60,485 bases of DNA from positions 1 to 60,485 of the forward strand of contig DASRAU010000019.1 in NCBI GenBank assembly GCA_035638075.1, read 5' to 3'. A program made the translations under genes and the position numbers. Every line of letters starts with the position of its first letter. Within the stretch, counting starts at the first letter, position 1. The notes beneath the pieces are model-generated. The model made no database searches. It saw only the letters and a program-made list of their open reading frames with translations, and was not told the origin of the DNA. Origin of the DNA: DASRAU01 sp035638075. GTDB lineage: Bacteria > Acidobacteriota > Polarisedimenticolia > Gp22-AA2. Below are positions 36,271 to 45,100 of this stretch, in pieces.

Positions 36271-38781
36271 GTGCCGGAACCCCAACAACCCAAGAGACTT
36301 GCCGTCGCTTTGACCCTCGCCGCGATCCTCGCGGCGGCGCTCGTCCTGCGACTCGCGTACGTTTTCCAGGTGGTCGGCTCGAGCCTGGTGACGCCAACCG
36401 ACCTCGACCCGGGTTTCTACTTCAACTGGGCGAAGAAAATCGCCGCCGGCGACTGGCTGGGGAAGGACCCGTTCGTCCAGAGCCCGCTGTATGCGTACGT
36501 GCTCGGGACCTTCATGAAGATCTTCGGGTCGGCCATCACGCCGATCCTGGTGGCGCAGTCGCTCGTCGGGCTCGGCACCATCTACCTGACTTACCGGGCG
36601 GGCAAGCGCTACTTCGACGACACGCACGGGCTCATCGCCGCCGCCCTCATCGCCATCTACGGTCCCTTCGTGTTCTTCGAGGGGATGGTCATGAAGACCT
36701 TCCTCTCCCCCTTCCTGACGCTGGTGCTCATCCTGGCGCTGGAGCGGGCGGCCGACGGCGCGGCGCGCGGCGCCAGCGCGGTGGGACGGTTCGCGGCGGC
36801 GGGAGCGGTGTTCGGCCTCCTGGCGCTGGACCGCGACAACTTCATCCTGCTGGCGCCGGTGCTGGCGGCGCTCGCCTATTTCCTGGCGCGCGGGCCGAAG
36901 CGCGACGTCGCCGCACCCGAAGGCACGACGGTCGGGGCGGAGCCGCTCGCGCGGCGCGCCGGGCTGCGGGCGGCCGCCGGATTCGCCCTCGGCGCGGCGC
37001 TGATCATCGCGCCGGTGACGCTGCGGAACTGGGTGGTGGCGAAGGAATTCGTCCTGCTGACGACCGGGGGCGGCGAGGTCTTCTTCATCGGCAACAACGC
37101 CGACGCCAACGGGCTGTACATGCCGCCGCCGTTCGTGCGCCCGGATCCGCTCTACGAGCACGCGGATTTCGTCGAGCGCGGCTCGGAGATCGCCGGCCAT
37201 CCGCTGACGCCGATGGGGTCGTCCTGGTTCTGGTTCCGCGAGGGGCTGAAGTACATCGCCGGCGACCCGCTCGGCTGGGCGCGCCTCGAGGCGAAGAAGG
37301 CGTTCTACTTCCTGAACTGGTACGAGCTGCCGGACAACCTCGACTACGGCGTCATGCAGGTCTTCTCTCCCATCCTGCGCAACCTCAACGTCGTCTTTCC
37401 CCCGGCGAGCCTGCCGGCGCCGGCGCTGCCGGCCGGCGGCGCGTGGGTGCCGTCGCGGCTGCACCTCTACGGCACCTTCGGCACGGTGGCGCCGTTCGGG
37501 CTGCTGGGCCTGGTGATCTCGCTGCGGCGCCGGGCGGCGCTCCGGACGCTCTACGTCCTGTTCTTCGGCTACATGGCGACGGTCATGCTGTTCTTCAACT
37601 TCGCCCGCTTCCGCGTGCCCGTCGTGCCGATCCTCGCCCTCTTCGCGGCCGCGGGGCTCATCGCGACGTGGCACTTCCTGCGGCGGCTCGCAGGCTTCCT
37701 CGGCGCGCTGCTGCGGCGCGCCGGCGATCTGAACGAGCGCGCCCGGGCGCTGGTGCCGGGCCGGGCAGGAACGGCCGCGCTCGCCTTCGGCGTCGTCATC
37801 CTGCTCGTCATCAACATGGAGATGCCGCGCGGCGTGGTCCCGGCCATCGAGCAGGCGCTTCTGGTCGGCAACGCCTACTACTCGCAGGGGAAATCACGTC
37901 AGGCGCGCGACGCCTACACCGGCGGCCTGGTGCTTCTCGGCGAAGGACCGGCGGGCGCCGCCGGCGATGCGCTGCTGCGCGAGAAGTTCGGGCCCGGCGT
38001 GACGCTCGAGGCCATCCAGCGCGAGCTCGAGGTCGAGTCGGTGGCACGCGGGCCGCAGTTCAAGGGCATCCATCTCGGCATCCACCACGGCATCGGCATC
38101 GCGCTCGTGCAGGAGGCGCAGACGCTCCTCGACGCCGGCCGGCGCCAGGACGCGCTCGGACTGCTCGACCAGGCCATCGCGCAGTTCGAGGAGGCGCTGC
38201 GCATCGCCCCGTCGTACATGCTGTCGCACCGCAAGATGGCGCGCGCCTGGCTGCTCAAGGGGGACTCGCCCGCCGCCATCGAGTGGCTGCAGAAGGGCGT
38301 CGACCTGTGGCCCGACGACGTGCCGGCGCGTCTCGAGCTGGCGGAGATCCTCTACTCGACCGGCGATTACCACGGCGCCATGCGGCAGCTCGACGCCGCG
38401 CAGCACTACCAGGGCGGGATGGAACCTCAAGAAATCGCGCAGCTCCACCTGAACCGCGGGCTCGTGCAGCTGCGCGGCCTCGACGAGCCGGGCCACGCGC
38501 TGTGGAACCTCGAGCAGGCCCTGGCAATCGCCCCCGACCACGTGCAGGCCCCGGCCATCCGCGCCGAGGTCGAGGGACTCAAGAGGCGCGGGGTGGAGCC
38601 GGTCGAGGACATCGTGACGGCGCCGCCGGCCGGGGGCCCGCCTCGCGGCATGCCGCCTGAAGGAACCCCGCCGGGAACTCCTGTCCCTGGCGCACCGCCG
38701 CCGGGTGCAACGCCTGCCGGCGCTCCTGGCCCCGGCACGCCTTCGCCCGCCGCCGCTCCGGGCGGGTCGCCCGGAGCCTAG
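36271..38781 (+). CDS. GT-C (ArnT/PMT-like) glycosyltransferase with TPR domain
   Basis: 836 residues from GTG 36271. The first 470 or so residues contain about ten membrane helices with the GT39/GT83 plan: first helix LTLAAILAAALVLRLAYVFQ, a periplasmic loop acid motif TDLDPGFYFNWAKKIA, and LDRDNFILLAP. A periplasmic linker and TPR repeats follow (about 540-780, e.g. LLDQAIAQFEEALRIAPSYM, HRKMARAWLLKGDSPAAIEWL), then a Pro/Gly/Ala tail. It probably moves a sugar from a polyprenyl phosphate donor to lipid or protein. A TATAAT at 36236-36241 may be its -10 box. The stop overlaps the end of the convergent rnc. Confidence 0.85.
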   Translation: MPEPQQPKRLAVALTLAAILAAALVLRLAYVFQVVGSSLVTPTDLDPGFYFNWAKKIAAGDWLGKDPFVQSPLYAYVLGTFMKIFGSAITPILVAQSLVGLGTIYLTYRAGKRYFDDTHGLIAAALIAIYGPFVFFEGMVMKTFLSPFLTLVLILALERAADGAARGASAVGRFAAAGAVFGLLALDRDNFILLAPVLAALAYFLARGPKRDVAAPEGTTVGAEPLARRAGLRAAAGFALGAALIIAPVTLRNWVVAKEFVLLTTGGGEVFFIGNNADANGLYMPPPFVRPDPLYEHADFVERGSEIAGHPLTPMGSSWFWFREGLKYIAGDPLGWARLEAKKAFYFLNWYELPDNLDYGVMQVFSPILRNLNVVFPPASLPAPALPAGGAWVPSRLHLYGTFGTVAPFGLLGLVISLRRRAALRTLYVLFFGYMATVMLFFNFARFRVPVVPILALFAAAGLIATWHFLRRLAGFLGALLRRAGDLNERARALVPGRAGTAALAFGVVILLVINMEMPRGVVPAIEQALLVGNAYYSQGKSRQARDAYTGGLVLLGEGPAGAAGDALLREKFGPGVTLEAIQRELEVESVARGPQFKGIHLGIHHGIGIALVQEAQTLLDAGRRQDALGLLDQAIAQFEEALRIAPSYMLSHRKMARAWLLKGDSPAAIEWLQKGVDLWPDDVPARLELAEILYSTGDYHGAMRQLDAAQHYQGGMEPQEIAQLHLNRGLVQLRGLDEPGHALWNLEQALAIAPDHVQAPAIRAEVEGLKRRGVEPVEDIVTAPPAGGPPRGMPPEGTPPGTPVPGAPPPGATPAGAPGPGTPSPAAAPGGSPGA

Positions 38782-39491
38782 CGCTTCGCGGACGCCGGGG
38801 TGAGGTCTCGGAGCGCCCTCTCGGCGGCGTGCTGCTCCGCTTCCTTCTTGGTCCCGCCTTTTCCGTGCGCCAGGACCTCGCCGTCCACCAGGAGATCGAC
38901 GTGGAAGACGGGGCGGTGCGGCGGCCCCTCGGTCTTGCCCACCCGGTAGCGCGGGGTCGGACGTCCGGTCGCCTGCAGTTCTTCCTGGAGGCGGGTCTTG
39001 GGATCGCGGCGCTCGACTTCGTCCTGGTTGAGCGCACGCAGCCGGCCGCCGAGGACGCGCTCGACCACCTGGCGCGCCGCTTTCTCTCCCGCGTCCAGGT
39101 GCACCGCGGCAAGGATCGCTTCGAAGGCGTCGGCGAGCATCGACTCGTTCGCCTGCAGGCGCGATTTCGCCGCCGACTTCCCCACCTGGACGCAGTCGGC
39201 CAGCCCGAGGTCGCGCGCCGCGGCGGCGAGGCTCGGACGGCTGACGAGGTACGCCTTGAGCTTGGAGAGGCCGCCTTCGTCCAGGTCGGGGTGACGCGTG
39301 AAGAGCGCCTCCGCCACCAGGAAACCCAGGAGCGCGTCGCCGAGGAACTCGAGCCCTTCGTTGTCGGCGAGGCCGGCCTGCTCGCGGGCCCGCGACGAAT
39401 GGGTCAGCGCGCGCTCCAGCAGCCGGCGATCGCGGAAGGCGTGGCCGAGCCGCGCTTCGAGCTGGTCGACGGGGCCGGCGTCACCCGCCAT
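38778..39491 (-). CDS. rnc: Ribonuclease III
   Basis: 237 residues. The RNase III signature NEGLEFLGD is at 44-52 and the second acidic pair is D121/E124 (ADAFEAI). A double-stranded RNA binding domain fills about 160-232 (DPKTRLQEELQATG; KGGTKKEAEQHAAERAL). It processes rRNA precursors and double-stranded RNA. The start overlaps the end of the upstream membrane gene by 11 bp, so the two are probably cotranscribed. Confidence 0.95.
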   Translation of the reverse strand: MAGDAGPVDQLEARLGHAFRDRRLLERALTHSSRAREQAGLADNEGLEFLGDALLGFLVAEALFTRHPDLDEGGLSKLKAYLVSRPSLAAAARDLGLADCVQVGKSAAKSRLQANESMLADAFEAILAAVHLDAGEKAARQVVERVLGGRLRALNQDEVERRDPKTRLQEELQATGRPTPRYRVGKTEGPPHRPVFHVDLLVDGEVLAHGKGGTKKEAEQHAAERALRDLTPASAKR

Positions 39492-42400
39492 TCGATGGCG
39501 GCGGTATCGAGCCCGGGGCAGCAGCGCCCGGTGCGGGTGCGGCCGATCCCGGCGGGGGGACGATGGTGTCGGAAGCGGGGCCCGGGGCCGGGCTGCCCGC
39601 GCCGGAGCCGGTCGAGTCCGGGACGTCCTCGCGACCGCCGGCGGCCGGGCTGGAGTGCGCCGATGCGTAGGCCTGGATTCTCTCCGACAGCCGGGTCGCC
39701 TTCTGGCGCTCCTGGAAGCCCTCGAGGCGCGAGCCGCGACGCTCGAGGACCTCGGCCAGCTTCAGGTGCGCGTCCACTTCCACGCGGGTGAGCGTGTCCT
39801 GCGTGTACGCCCACTTCAGGTAGTCCTTGAGCGACTTCTCGGCTTCGCTGTCGCGCTTCAGGCGCGCCGCGGACAGGCCGACGAAGTAGTCCACCAGCGG
39901 GTAGGACTCGCGGCCGACCGAGATCGAGCGTGCCTGCTGCAGCTCGGTGATGGCCGGCTCGTAGCGGCCGACCTGGTAGAGGGCCCGCCCGTGGTTGTAC
40001 AGGACGACCGCCGTGTCGCCGTGCGCCTTCGCCGCGCGCCCGAGGTAGCGCTCGGCGTCGAAGTAGTCGCGCGCGTCGAAGTGGAACATCCCGAGGCTGA
40101 AGAGCGCGTCGAGGTTGTCCGGCTCGAGGGCCAGGACCGCCTCCCATTCCTTGAGCGCCCCGTCCACGTCGCGCTGCTGGAGATACGCCTCCCCCGTGAC
40201 CCAGCGGGCGCGCGCCATCTCGCCGAGCCCCTGCAGGTCCTTCGCGACGCTCAGCGCCCGGGTCGGATCGCCGGCGAGGCCCAGGTACGACTTGGCGACG
40301 CGGTAGAGCAGGGCCGCGCGGGTCTCGCGCACGGCGGGGTCCTGCACCGGCGCCAGCATGCCCTCGAGCCCCGCCCAGGCGCCGTCGACGCGTTCCGGCA
40401 GCCGGCTGCCGCGCTGCACCTGCAGGTCGCGCGCCGCCGCCACGGTCACGGCGCGGAGATCGTCGGGATTCGAGGGACCGTCACCGAGCACCTTGCGCAG
40501 TCCCTCCGCATCGAGACGCGCGGTCAGGACAATCTCGTCAGGACCGATCACTGTGGCCCGGGAGAGGTCGTCGGCGATGGCGGCGTTCCCCGCCACCGTC
40601 TTGCGGATCGCCTCCGGATCGATGCGCACGGTCGAGGGCGATCCGACCAGCAGGAGATCGTCCGGCGAGGTCTGGAAGACCAGCACCGAGGGGAAGGCCT
40701 TGAGGAAGGCGCGCATCCAGGCCGTGAGCAGGGGATCGGGCACGGCCCCGAGGGAGAAGCGCTGCGCCACGATGCCTTTCTCGGGAATCCGCGAGCGCAG
40801 CAGGGCATACCCCTCGTCGGTGATCAGGCCCGCCAGGTGCGGCAGCCAGGGGTCGGTGCCGGTCAGGACGATCACGTCGTACGTCGTCTTCTCGCTGCGC
40901 AGGCGGGCCACCGGGTCGTCGTGCACGATGCGCAGGCGCGGGTCGCCGCCGGGGTTGTTGGCGAGGGCCGCGAAGATCGGCGCCGCCTCGATCACCGCCG
41001 GCTCGCGCTCGATGACGCTCACCGCGCGCACCGGGTGCCGCAGCACCGAGCCCGCCGTCAGGCCGAGCGAGAAATCGATCACCAGCGCCCGATCGGCCGG
41101 GCCGTGGAGGAGCATGGGGATCTCCCCGGCCAGGATCTGGCTGCGCGCGTCGATGCCGGTGTTCCCCACCGCGCGGCCGTCGATGACCAGCGTCTCCGCT
41201 TCGATCGCCGGGGCCATGACCCTCTGCACCGTGTGCTCGACGGTCACGGTGGCGTGCCGGCCTTCGCGGTAGAACTCCGGCGGCGCGCCGCGCAGGCGCG
41301 ACGCCAGCCAGCCGTCCGGGTCGTCGAAGCGGGCCGCCGCACCGACGCCGTAGCGATAGACGCCTCCCGCCGTGACCCGCGGGTCCCACGACGCCGGGAA
41401 GCCGCCGACCAGGACCATCGCCACGAGGATCCCGAGGGAGACCGATCCCTTCGTCGCCGGCTTCGCGAAGGGCACGCGTGCCAGCAGCGGCAGCAACGCG
41501 AAGAGCCCGAGGGCCGAAGCCAGGGCCAGACCCCTGCGCAGACCCATGCTCGGCACGAGCAGCTCCGCGCCCAGGAGCACGCCCAGGGCCGCGCCGGCAG
41601 CCAGGGGCGAAAGGATGCCGCCGGCATCGACGCCGCCTTCGCGGCGCAATCCGTCCGCGCGCTCACGGCCAGACGACGCCAGGCAGGCGATGGCGCCGCC
41701 GAACGCGATCGCGGCAGGAAGGATCAGCGCCAGCGCGGCGGCGACGCCCAGCATCCGTGCGGCCGATCCTCCGGCCGCCACGAGGCCGGCGCACCAGGTC
41801 GAAAGCCCCGGCACCAGGAACGCCGAGGCGTCAATGAGGAGCGCTGCCGCGGCCAGGAGCGCCACGGTCATCAGGAGCCGCCCCGGACGCGCCGCCAGGG
41901 GGATCAGGATGACGCCGGCGGCCAGTCCGAGCAGGGCGGTGGTGGCGACGACGAAGGCGTTGAGCTCGGTCGGCCCGGCCAGCAGGGCGATGGTCCGCTC
42001 CCAGCAGACGACCGCCGCACCGAGGGAGAGTCCTGCGACCAGGGCTGTGGACAGGGCTTCGGGCGGCCGGGCGAATGCCGGCTCCCCCTCCGGACGGCCG
42101 CTCCAGGCCAGAGCCGTTCCCAGGGCGCACAACAGGAGGCCGGCTCCGGCCGCGGCCTTGAGACCGAGCATGGGCAGGAGCACCGCGCCGCCGAAGGCGA
42201 GGCCGAGGCTGACCGCCGCGGCCGCGACCCCGGGCCGGAACCCCGTGGGCAGCTCGCCGGCTTCCCCGCCCCCCGAGGAGGCCGAGTACCTCAGGGCCGT
42301 CCCCGCCGCCACGGCCGCGGGCAGGAGCGCCGCCAGGATCAAGGAGCGCAGGAGGAAGGCCCCGACGACTGTCCCGCCCAGCAGGGGCCACAGGAGGTGC

Positions 42401-42726
42401 GCCAGGGGCGCCAGGACGAGCAGCAGGACGGGAGCGGCCACGAGCGCGACCAGGAGACGCAGGAGAACGGGTCCGGCGGCTCGCGGCCGGGCAGCGGCGC
42501 CCGCGGCGCAGCCGATCAGGAGGAACGCCACCGCGACCGAGGCGTAGGTGCTCCCCGCCTGGTCGAGGGCGACCCTCAGCCCCGCGGGGACGAGCGCCGC
42601 CGCGGCGACCAACCCCAGGAGCGCCCCTGCCAGCTCTTTCCAGCCGGCGGCGGATCGCGCGGCCGTCGGGCCTCCCTGGGGAGCCTCGACGGGTTCCCGG
42701 TCCACCACTTCCGCTTCCTCGTTCAA
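39481..42726 (-). CDS. Membrane protein with spermidine-synthase-like domain and TPR tail (2)
   Basis: 1081 residues. More than ten membrane helices cover about 30-435. A spermidine-synthase-like Rossmann domain follows (VIDFSLGLTAGSVLRHPVRAVSVIEREPAVIEAA is the pattern, at about 545-580, with YDVIVLTGTDPWLPHL). A TPR region occupies about 790-1000 (GALKEWEAVLALEPDNLDAL; YDAERYLG-type repeats), then a Pro/Ala/Ser tail. The glycine-rich SAM/decarboxy-SAM loop is altered (DFSLGLTAG instead of GGGDG), so catalysis may differ or be lost. It is related to the protein at 29999 but carries TPRs and lacks the C-terminal helices. It is upstream of, and overlaps, rnc. Confidence 0.8.
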   Translation of the reverse strand: MNEEAEVVDREPVEAPQGGPTAARSAAGWKELAGALLGLVAAAALVPAGLRVALDQAGSTYASVAVAFLLIGCAAGAAARPRAAGPVLLRLLVALVAAPVLLLVLAPLAHLLWPLLGGTVVGAFLLRSLILAALLPAAVAAGTALRYSASSGGGEAGELPTGFRPGVAAAAVSLGLAFGGAVLLPMLGLKAAAGAGLLLCALGTALAWSGRPEGEPAFARPPEALSTALVAGLSLGAAVVCWERTIALLAGPTELNAFVVATTALLGLAAGVILIPLAARPGRLLMTVALLAAAALLIDASAFLVPGLSTWCAGLVAAGGSAARMLGVAAALALILPAAIAFGGAIACLASSGRERADGLRREGGVDAGGILSPLAAGAALGVLLGAELLVPSMGLRRGLALASALGLFALLPLLARVPFAKPATKGSVSLGILVAMVLVGGFPASWDPRVTAGGVYRYGVGAAARFDDPDGWLASRLRGAPPEFYREGRHATVTVEHTVQRVMAPAIEAETLVIDGRAVGNTGIDARSQILAGEIPMLLHGPADRALVIDFSLGLTAGSVLRHPVRAVSVIEREPAVIEAAPIFAALANNPGGDPRLRIVHDDPVARLRSEKTTYDVIVLTGTDPWLPHLAGLITDEGYALLRSRIPEKGIVAQRFSLGAVPDPLLTAWMRAFLKAFPSVLVFQTSPDDLLLVGSPSTVRIDPEAIRKTVAGNAAIADDLSRATVIGPDEIVLTARLDAEGLRKVLGDGPSNPDDLRAVTVAAARDLQVQRGSRLPERVDGAWAGLEGMLAPVQDPAVRETRAALLYRVAKSYLGLAGDPTRALSVAKDLQGLGEMARARWVTGEAYLQQRDVDGALKEWEAVLALEPDNLDALFSLGMFHFDARDYFDAERYLGRAAKAHGDTAVVLYNHGRALYQVGRYEPAITELQQARSISVGRESYPLVDYFVGLSAARLKRDSEAEKSLKDYLKWAYTQDTLTRVEVDAHLKLAEVLERRGSRLEGFQERQKATRLSERIQAYASAHSSPAAGGREDVPDSTGSGAGSPAPGPASDTIVPPPGSAAPAPGAAAPGSIPPPSNGG

Positions 42727-42780
42727 GCCTCTCCTCCTTCTGCGAGGCGCATCTTACCCGCGCGCCATGCGGGGGCGGCT

Positions 42781-42816
42781 AAAAAAAAGCCACCAGGCTC
42801 TCGGAGCCTGGTGGCT
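42781..42816 (-). terminator. Strong rho-independent terminator for the minus-strand peptide gene
   Basis: Read on the minus strand: perfect 13-bp arms AGCCACCAGGCTC/GAGCCTGGTGGCT (42816-42804 and 42800-42788) with a 3-base loop, followed directly by eight T (42788-42781). It lies 34 bp after the stop of the 39-residue peptide gene, and upstream of it in the opposite sense is the start of the gene at 42726. It is the best terminator in the window apart from that of hsp20. Confidence 0.92.
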
Positions 42817-42849
42817 GGGTATGACGACTGCTGAGACGTGCCGATCGAA

Positions 42850-42969
42850 CTAGCTGGTGATCGGGCCGCCACTCACACGGCACGAGTCATCCGCCTTGGA
42901 GCAGGCCGCGGCACGCGCCTCGATCTTCTCCGTGTGGATGATGGCCGGCTTCTCGTAGCTCTTCTTCAT
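42850..42969 (-). CDS. 39-residue peptide, candidate RiPP precursor
   Basis: ATG at 42969 is preceded by AGGAGGGAG at a normal distance and the frame closes with TAG at 42850-42852; a strong terminator follows. The N-terminal half is charged and leader-like (KKSYEKPAIIHTEKIEARA), then a short, Cys/Ser/Gly/Thr-rich end with two cysteines (C23 and C30: ACSKADDSC, then SGGPITS). There is no signal peptide. A charged leader joined to a small Cys/Gly/Ser core is typical of ribosomally made, post-translationally modified peptides handled by PqqD-type recognition domains and radical SAM enzymes; those genes occur at 55529-57815. It is 30 bp downstream of the secreted protein gene at 43000 and probably shares its transcript. 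The functional link to the cassette is inference. Confidence 0.7.
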   Translation of the reverse strand: MKKSYEKPAIIHTEKIEARAAACSKADDSCRVSGGPITS

Positions 42970-42999
42970 GGCGAAACTCTCCCTCCTGCAGGTTGGTTT

Positions 43000-44220
43000 T
43001 TACTTCACCGAAACCGACGCGCTGCGGACCGAAGTCCCGTCGCTCTTGACGGCCTCGACCGTGATCGAACGCTCGTTCTTCAGTGCGCCGCGGCCCACCT
43101 CGAAGGAGTACGAGTTGCTGCCGTTGCCCTTCGCAGCGATGAGGCCGGAGTTGAGCTTCGTGGAACCACCGTAAACGTTGAAGCCGACGATCAGCGACTC
43201 GTTCTCGGTGCCGAAGGAGACAGCGAGCTTGCCGGCGGCGAGCTCAGCCTTCTTGATGGCAACCTTGTCCGAAGCTGCCGCCGCGCCGCCGACGCGCATC
43301 CAGCCGGTGAGAGCGGAAGACTCGGCGGAAGCGGCGGCGCCGTCGCCGAAGAGGGTGCTGGAGCCGATGAAGGCGCAGGTGTTGTCGGTCGGAACGTTGA
43401 CCGTGACGCACTTGCTGCCGCCCGGGCCCGCGGTCGCGGTCAGCGGAGTCCACTGAGCGCGACGGAGGTCAGGCGTGACGCCGCAAGCGCCGTTCCGGGT
43501 GTAGAGGTTGCCCGGAGCCTTCGTGGTCGCCGTGCCGGTGCCACCCTGGCAAGTTTGGAGAATGGGGCCGTTGGAGGTCGGATCGCAGTCGTCGTACACC
43601 GGAGCAGCGGCCTGCTGGACGCAGACCGTGTTCGCCTGCAGCCCGGCGGTGTTGGAGACGAGCGTGAGGCCGTTGTTCTGGCTGCACGTCATCGGCGAGC
43701 CGTCCTGGTTGGCCGCAGCCTCGACGAGGTAGTAGCCGAAGTCCACGGAGAAGCCGATCGACGCGATCAGCGACGAGCCGTCGTTCGCGACCACCTGGAT
43801 GATGTTGCGCGCCGTGCCGGGCACACCGCCGGCGTTCGGGCAGGCCGTGCCGTTGCTGAGGTTGATTCCCCCCCAGTCGTACTGGATGGTGACGTTGCCG
43901 TCACCAGGGGTCCCCGCCTCGGGCAGGCAATCGAGCCCCTGCTCCGTCAGAAAGCCGGTGCCGAAACTCTCGCAGACGAAATCGATCTTCTGGTCCGTCC
44001 CGGCGGCTGCGGTCGTGCTGTTGCTGTTCAACGTCGCGTCCGAGCCGAGCACGTAGATGTACCCGTCCACGGGCGCCGAGTCAGGGCAGCTTGCGAAGAA
44101 CCCACCCAGACCATGCTGCACCGGCAGTGAGTTGGGACACGTCGCCCCCGCCGGCTGCGGCAGCGCCAGGGCGATGACCGCCAGGGCGCCCAGCGTCAGA
44201 ATCCTCGAGACCTTCTTCAT
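43000..44220 (-). CDS. Secreted protein, family A member 2
   Basis: 406 residues, with a signal peptide (ILTLGALAVIALALPQPAGA) and GAGGAGGGAGAG before the ATG. It starts CPNSLPVQHGLGGFFASCPD and runs parallel to the gene at 34869 (KIDFVCES, LTEQGLDCLPEAG, TIQYDWGGINLSN, LIASIGFSVDFGYYLVEAA). It ends in the same module (GFNVYGGSTKLNSGLIAAKG, RSITVEAVKSDGT). About twelve cysteines. Function is unknown. It is followed at 30 bp by the 39-residue peptide gene and then a terminator, and preceded at 55 bp by the duplicated-domain gene at 44276. Confidence 0.82.
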   Translation of the reverse strand: MKKVSRILTLGALAVIALALPQPAGATCPNSLPVQHGLGGFFASCPDSAPVDGYIYVLGSDATLNSNSTTAAAGTDQKIDFVCESFGTGFLTEQGLDCLPEAGTPGDGNVTIQYDWGGINLSNGTACPNAGGVPGTARNIIQVVANDGSSLIASIGFSVDFGYYLVEAAANQDGSPMTCSQNNGLTLVSNTAGLQANTVCVQQAAAPVYDDCDPTSNGPILQTCQGGTGTATTKAPGNLYTRNGACGVTPDLRRAQWTPLTATAGPGGSKCVTVNVPTDNTCAFIGSSTLFGDGAAASAESSALTGWMRVGGAAAASDKVAIKKAELAAGKLAVSFGTENESLIVGFNVYGGSTKLNSGLIAAKGNGSNSYSFEVGRGALKNERSITVEAVKSDGTSVRSASVSVK

Positions 44221-44275
44221 GGTTTGCTCTCCCTCCTCCTCAGTTTGCTCGTCTTGCTAGTCGTGATGACGACGA

Positions 44276-44977
44276 TTAGAAGTGGGCCGGAATGAACGAC
44301 AGCGGCCCGTTCGGCTCACGGATGGCAACCGCCTCGCCAAGGACCAGGCTCAGCGTCCCCGCCCCGGCCGTCCCGCAGGTGACAGTGGTGGTGACGCCAG
44401 TGGAGGCATTCAGGCGCGCGATGGTAGCACGGAGCGTTCCGGCCGAGGTCAGCCCGGACGACAGGCAGAGGTCGGCGGCGGTCACGGCCGTGGTGTGGTA
44501 GGGAACCGAGAACCACAGCGTGCCGATGGCGCCGGTTCCGGCGTCCGGGACGGTGATCGACTGGGACGGGTTGTGCGAGCCGACGATGATGATCGAGGTC
44601 GTCCCGACGACGGTGGTCGGACGGCGGATGCGGAGGCCGCGGCCGGCGACGATGGCGCGGCCGTTGGCGCCGGCGGTGCCGCAGGTGACGGTGGTCGTGA
44701 CGCCGGTCACCGGGTCGATGTCGGCGACGGTGTCACGCAGCGTGCCGCTGGTGATGAGGCCAGTCTGGGCGCAGAAGGCCCCGACGTTGCCGTACGGGTT
44801 GAAGTACGGAACCGAGGTCCAGTTGGCGCCGATCTGACCGGCACCGCTCTGGGCGAGCGGCTTGTTCATCTTGAAGCCGGTGTTGGACGCGGTCACCACA
44901 CCGCCCGCGATCACCATCGCGGCAGCGACGAGAACCACCGCCAGTGTGAAATGCGATTTCGACTTGAGCATTTTCAT
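44276..44977 (-). CDS. Secreted protein with two internal repeats
   Basis: 233 residues, signal-anchor (FTLAVVLVAAAMVIAGGVVTA). It then consists of two copies of a repeat of about 90 residues sharing GxIGxxWxSVPY, C, GL, GTLRxT, TGVTTTVTCGTAGA and IR-P (first about 45-130, second about 135-222). The DNA of the TTTVTCGTAGA blocks is also similar. I do not recognise the family. It has its own promoter and a hairpin at the predicted mRNA 5' end, and probably starts a transcript with the two genes after it. Confidence 0.75.
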   Translation of the reverse strand: MKMLKSKSHFTLAVVLVAAAMVIAGGVVTASNTGFKMNKPLAQSGAGQIGANWTSVPYFNPYGNVGAFCAQTGLITSGTLRDTVADIDPVTGVTTTVTCGTAGANGRAIVAGRGLRIRRPTTVVGTTSIIIVGSHNPSQSITVPDAGTGAIGTLWFSVPYHTTAVTAADLCLSSGLTSAGTLRATIARLNASTGVTTTVTCGTAGAGTLSLVLGEAVAIREPNGPLSFIPAHF

Positions 44978-45026
44978 GGCCTCCCTGTATCCCCTTGAGT
45001 TTTCGACCTACACCCACCCTAGAAGG

Positions 45027-45081
45027 CCGGCGAGGTTGTCGGCAACCTGCCGGTATGTACGCCCAAACTCCACTATGTCAA
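45027..45081 (-). promoter_or_regulatory. Promoter and 5' hairpin upstream of 44977
   Basis: On the minus strand TTGACA (45081-45076), 16 bp, TACATA (45059-45054). The predicted start, around 45047, falls inside a hairpin: AGGTTG (45048-45043) pairs with CAACCT (45038-45033), extended by GCCGG/CCGGC (45053-45049 and 45031-45027) with one bulged base. Such a stem at the 5' end could stabilise the message or bind a regulator. Confidence 0.65.
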
Positions 45082-45100
45082 GCACGAAAGAGCGGCGCTG

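Noticed and set aside
39298..42834. A 1178-codon open frame on the plus strand
   Set aside because: Antisense shadow of rnc and the membrane protein; extreme Arg/Gln/Gly content and no recognisable domain.
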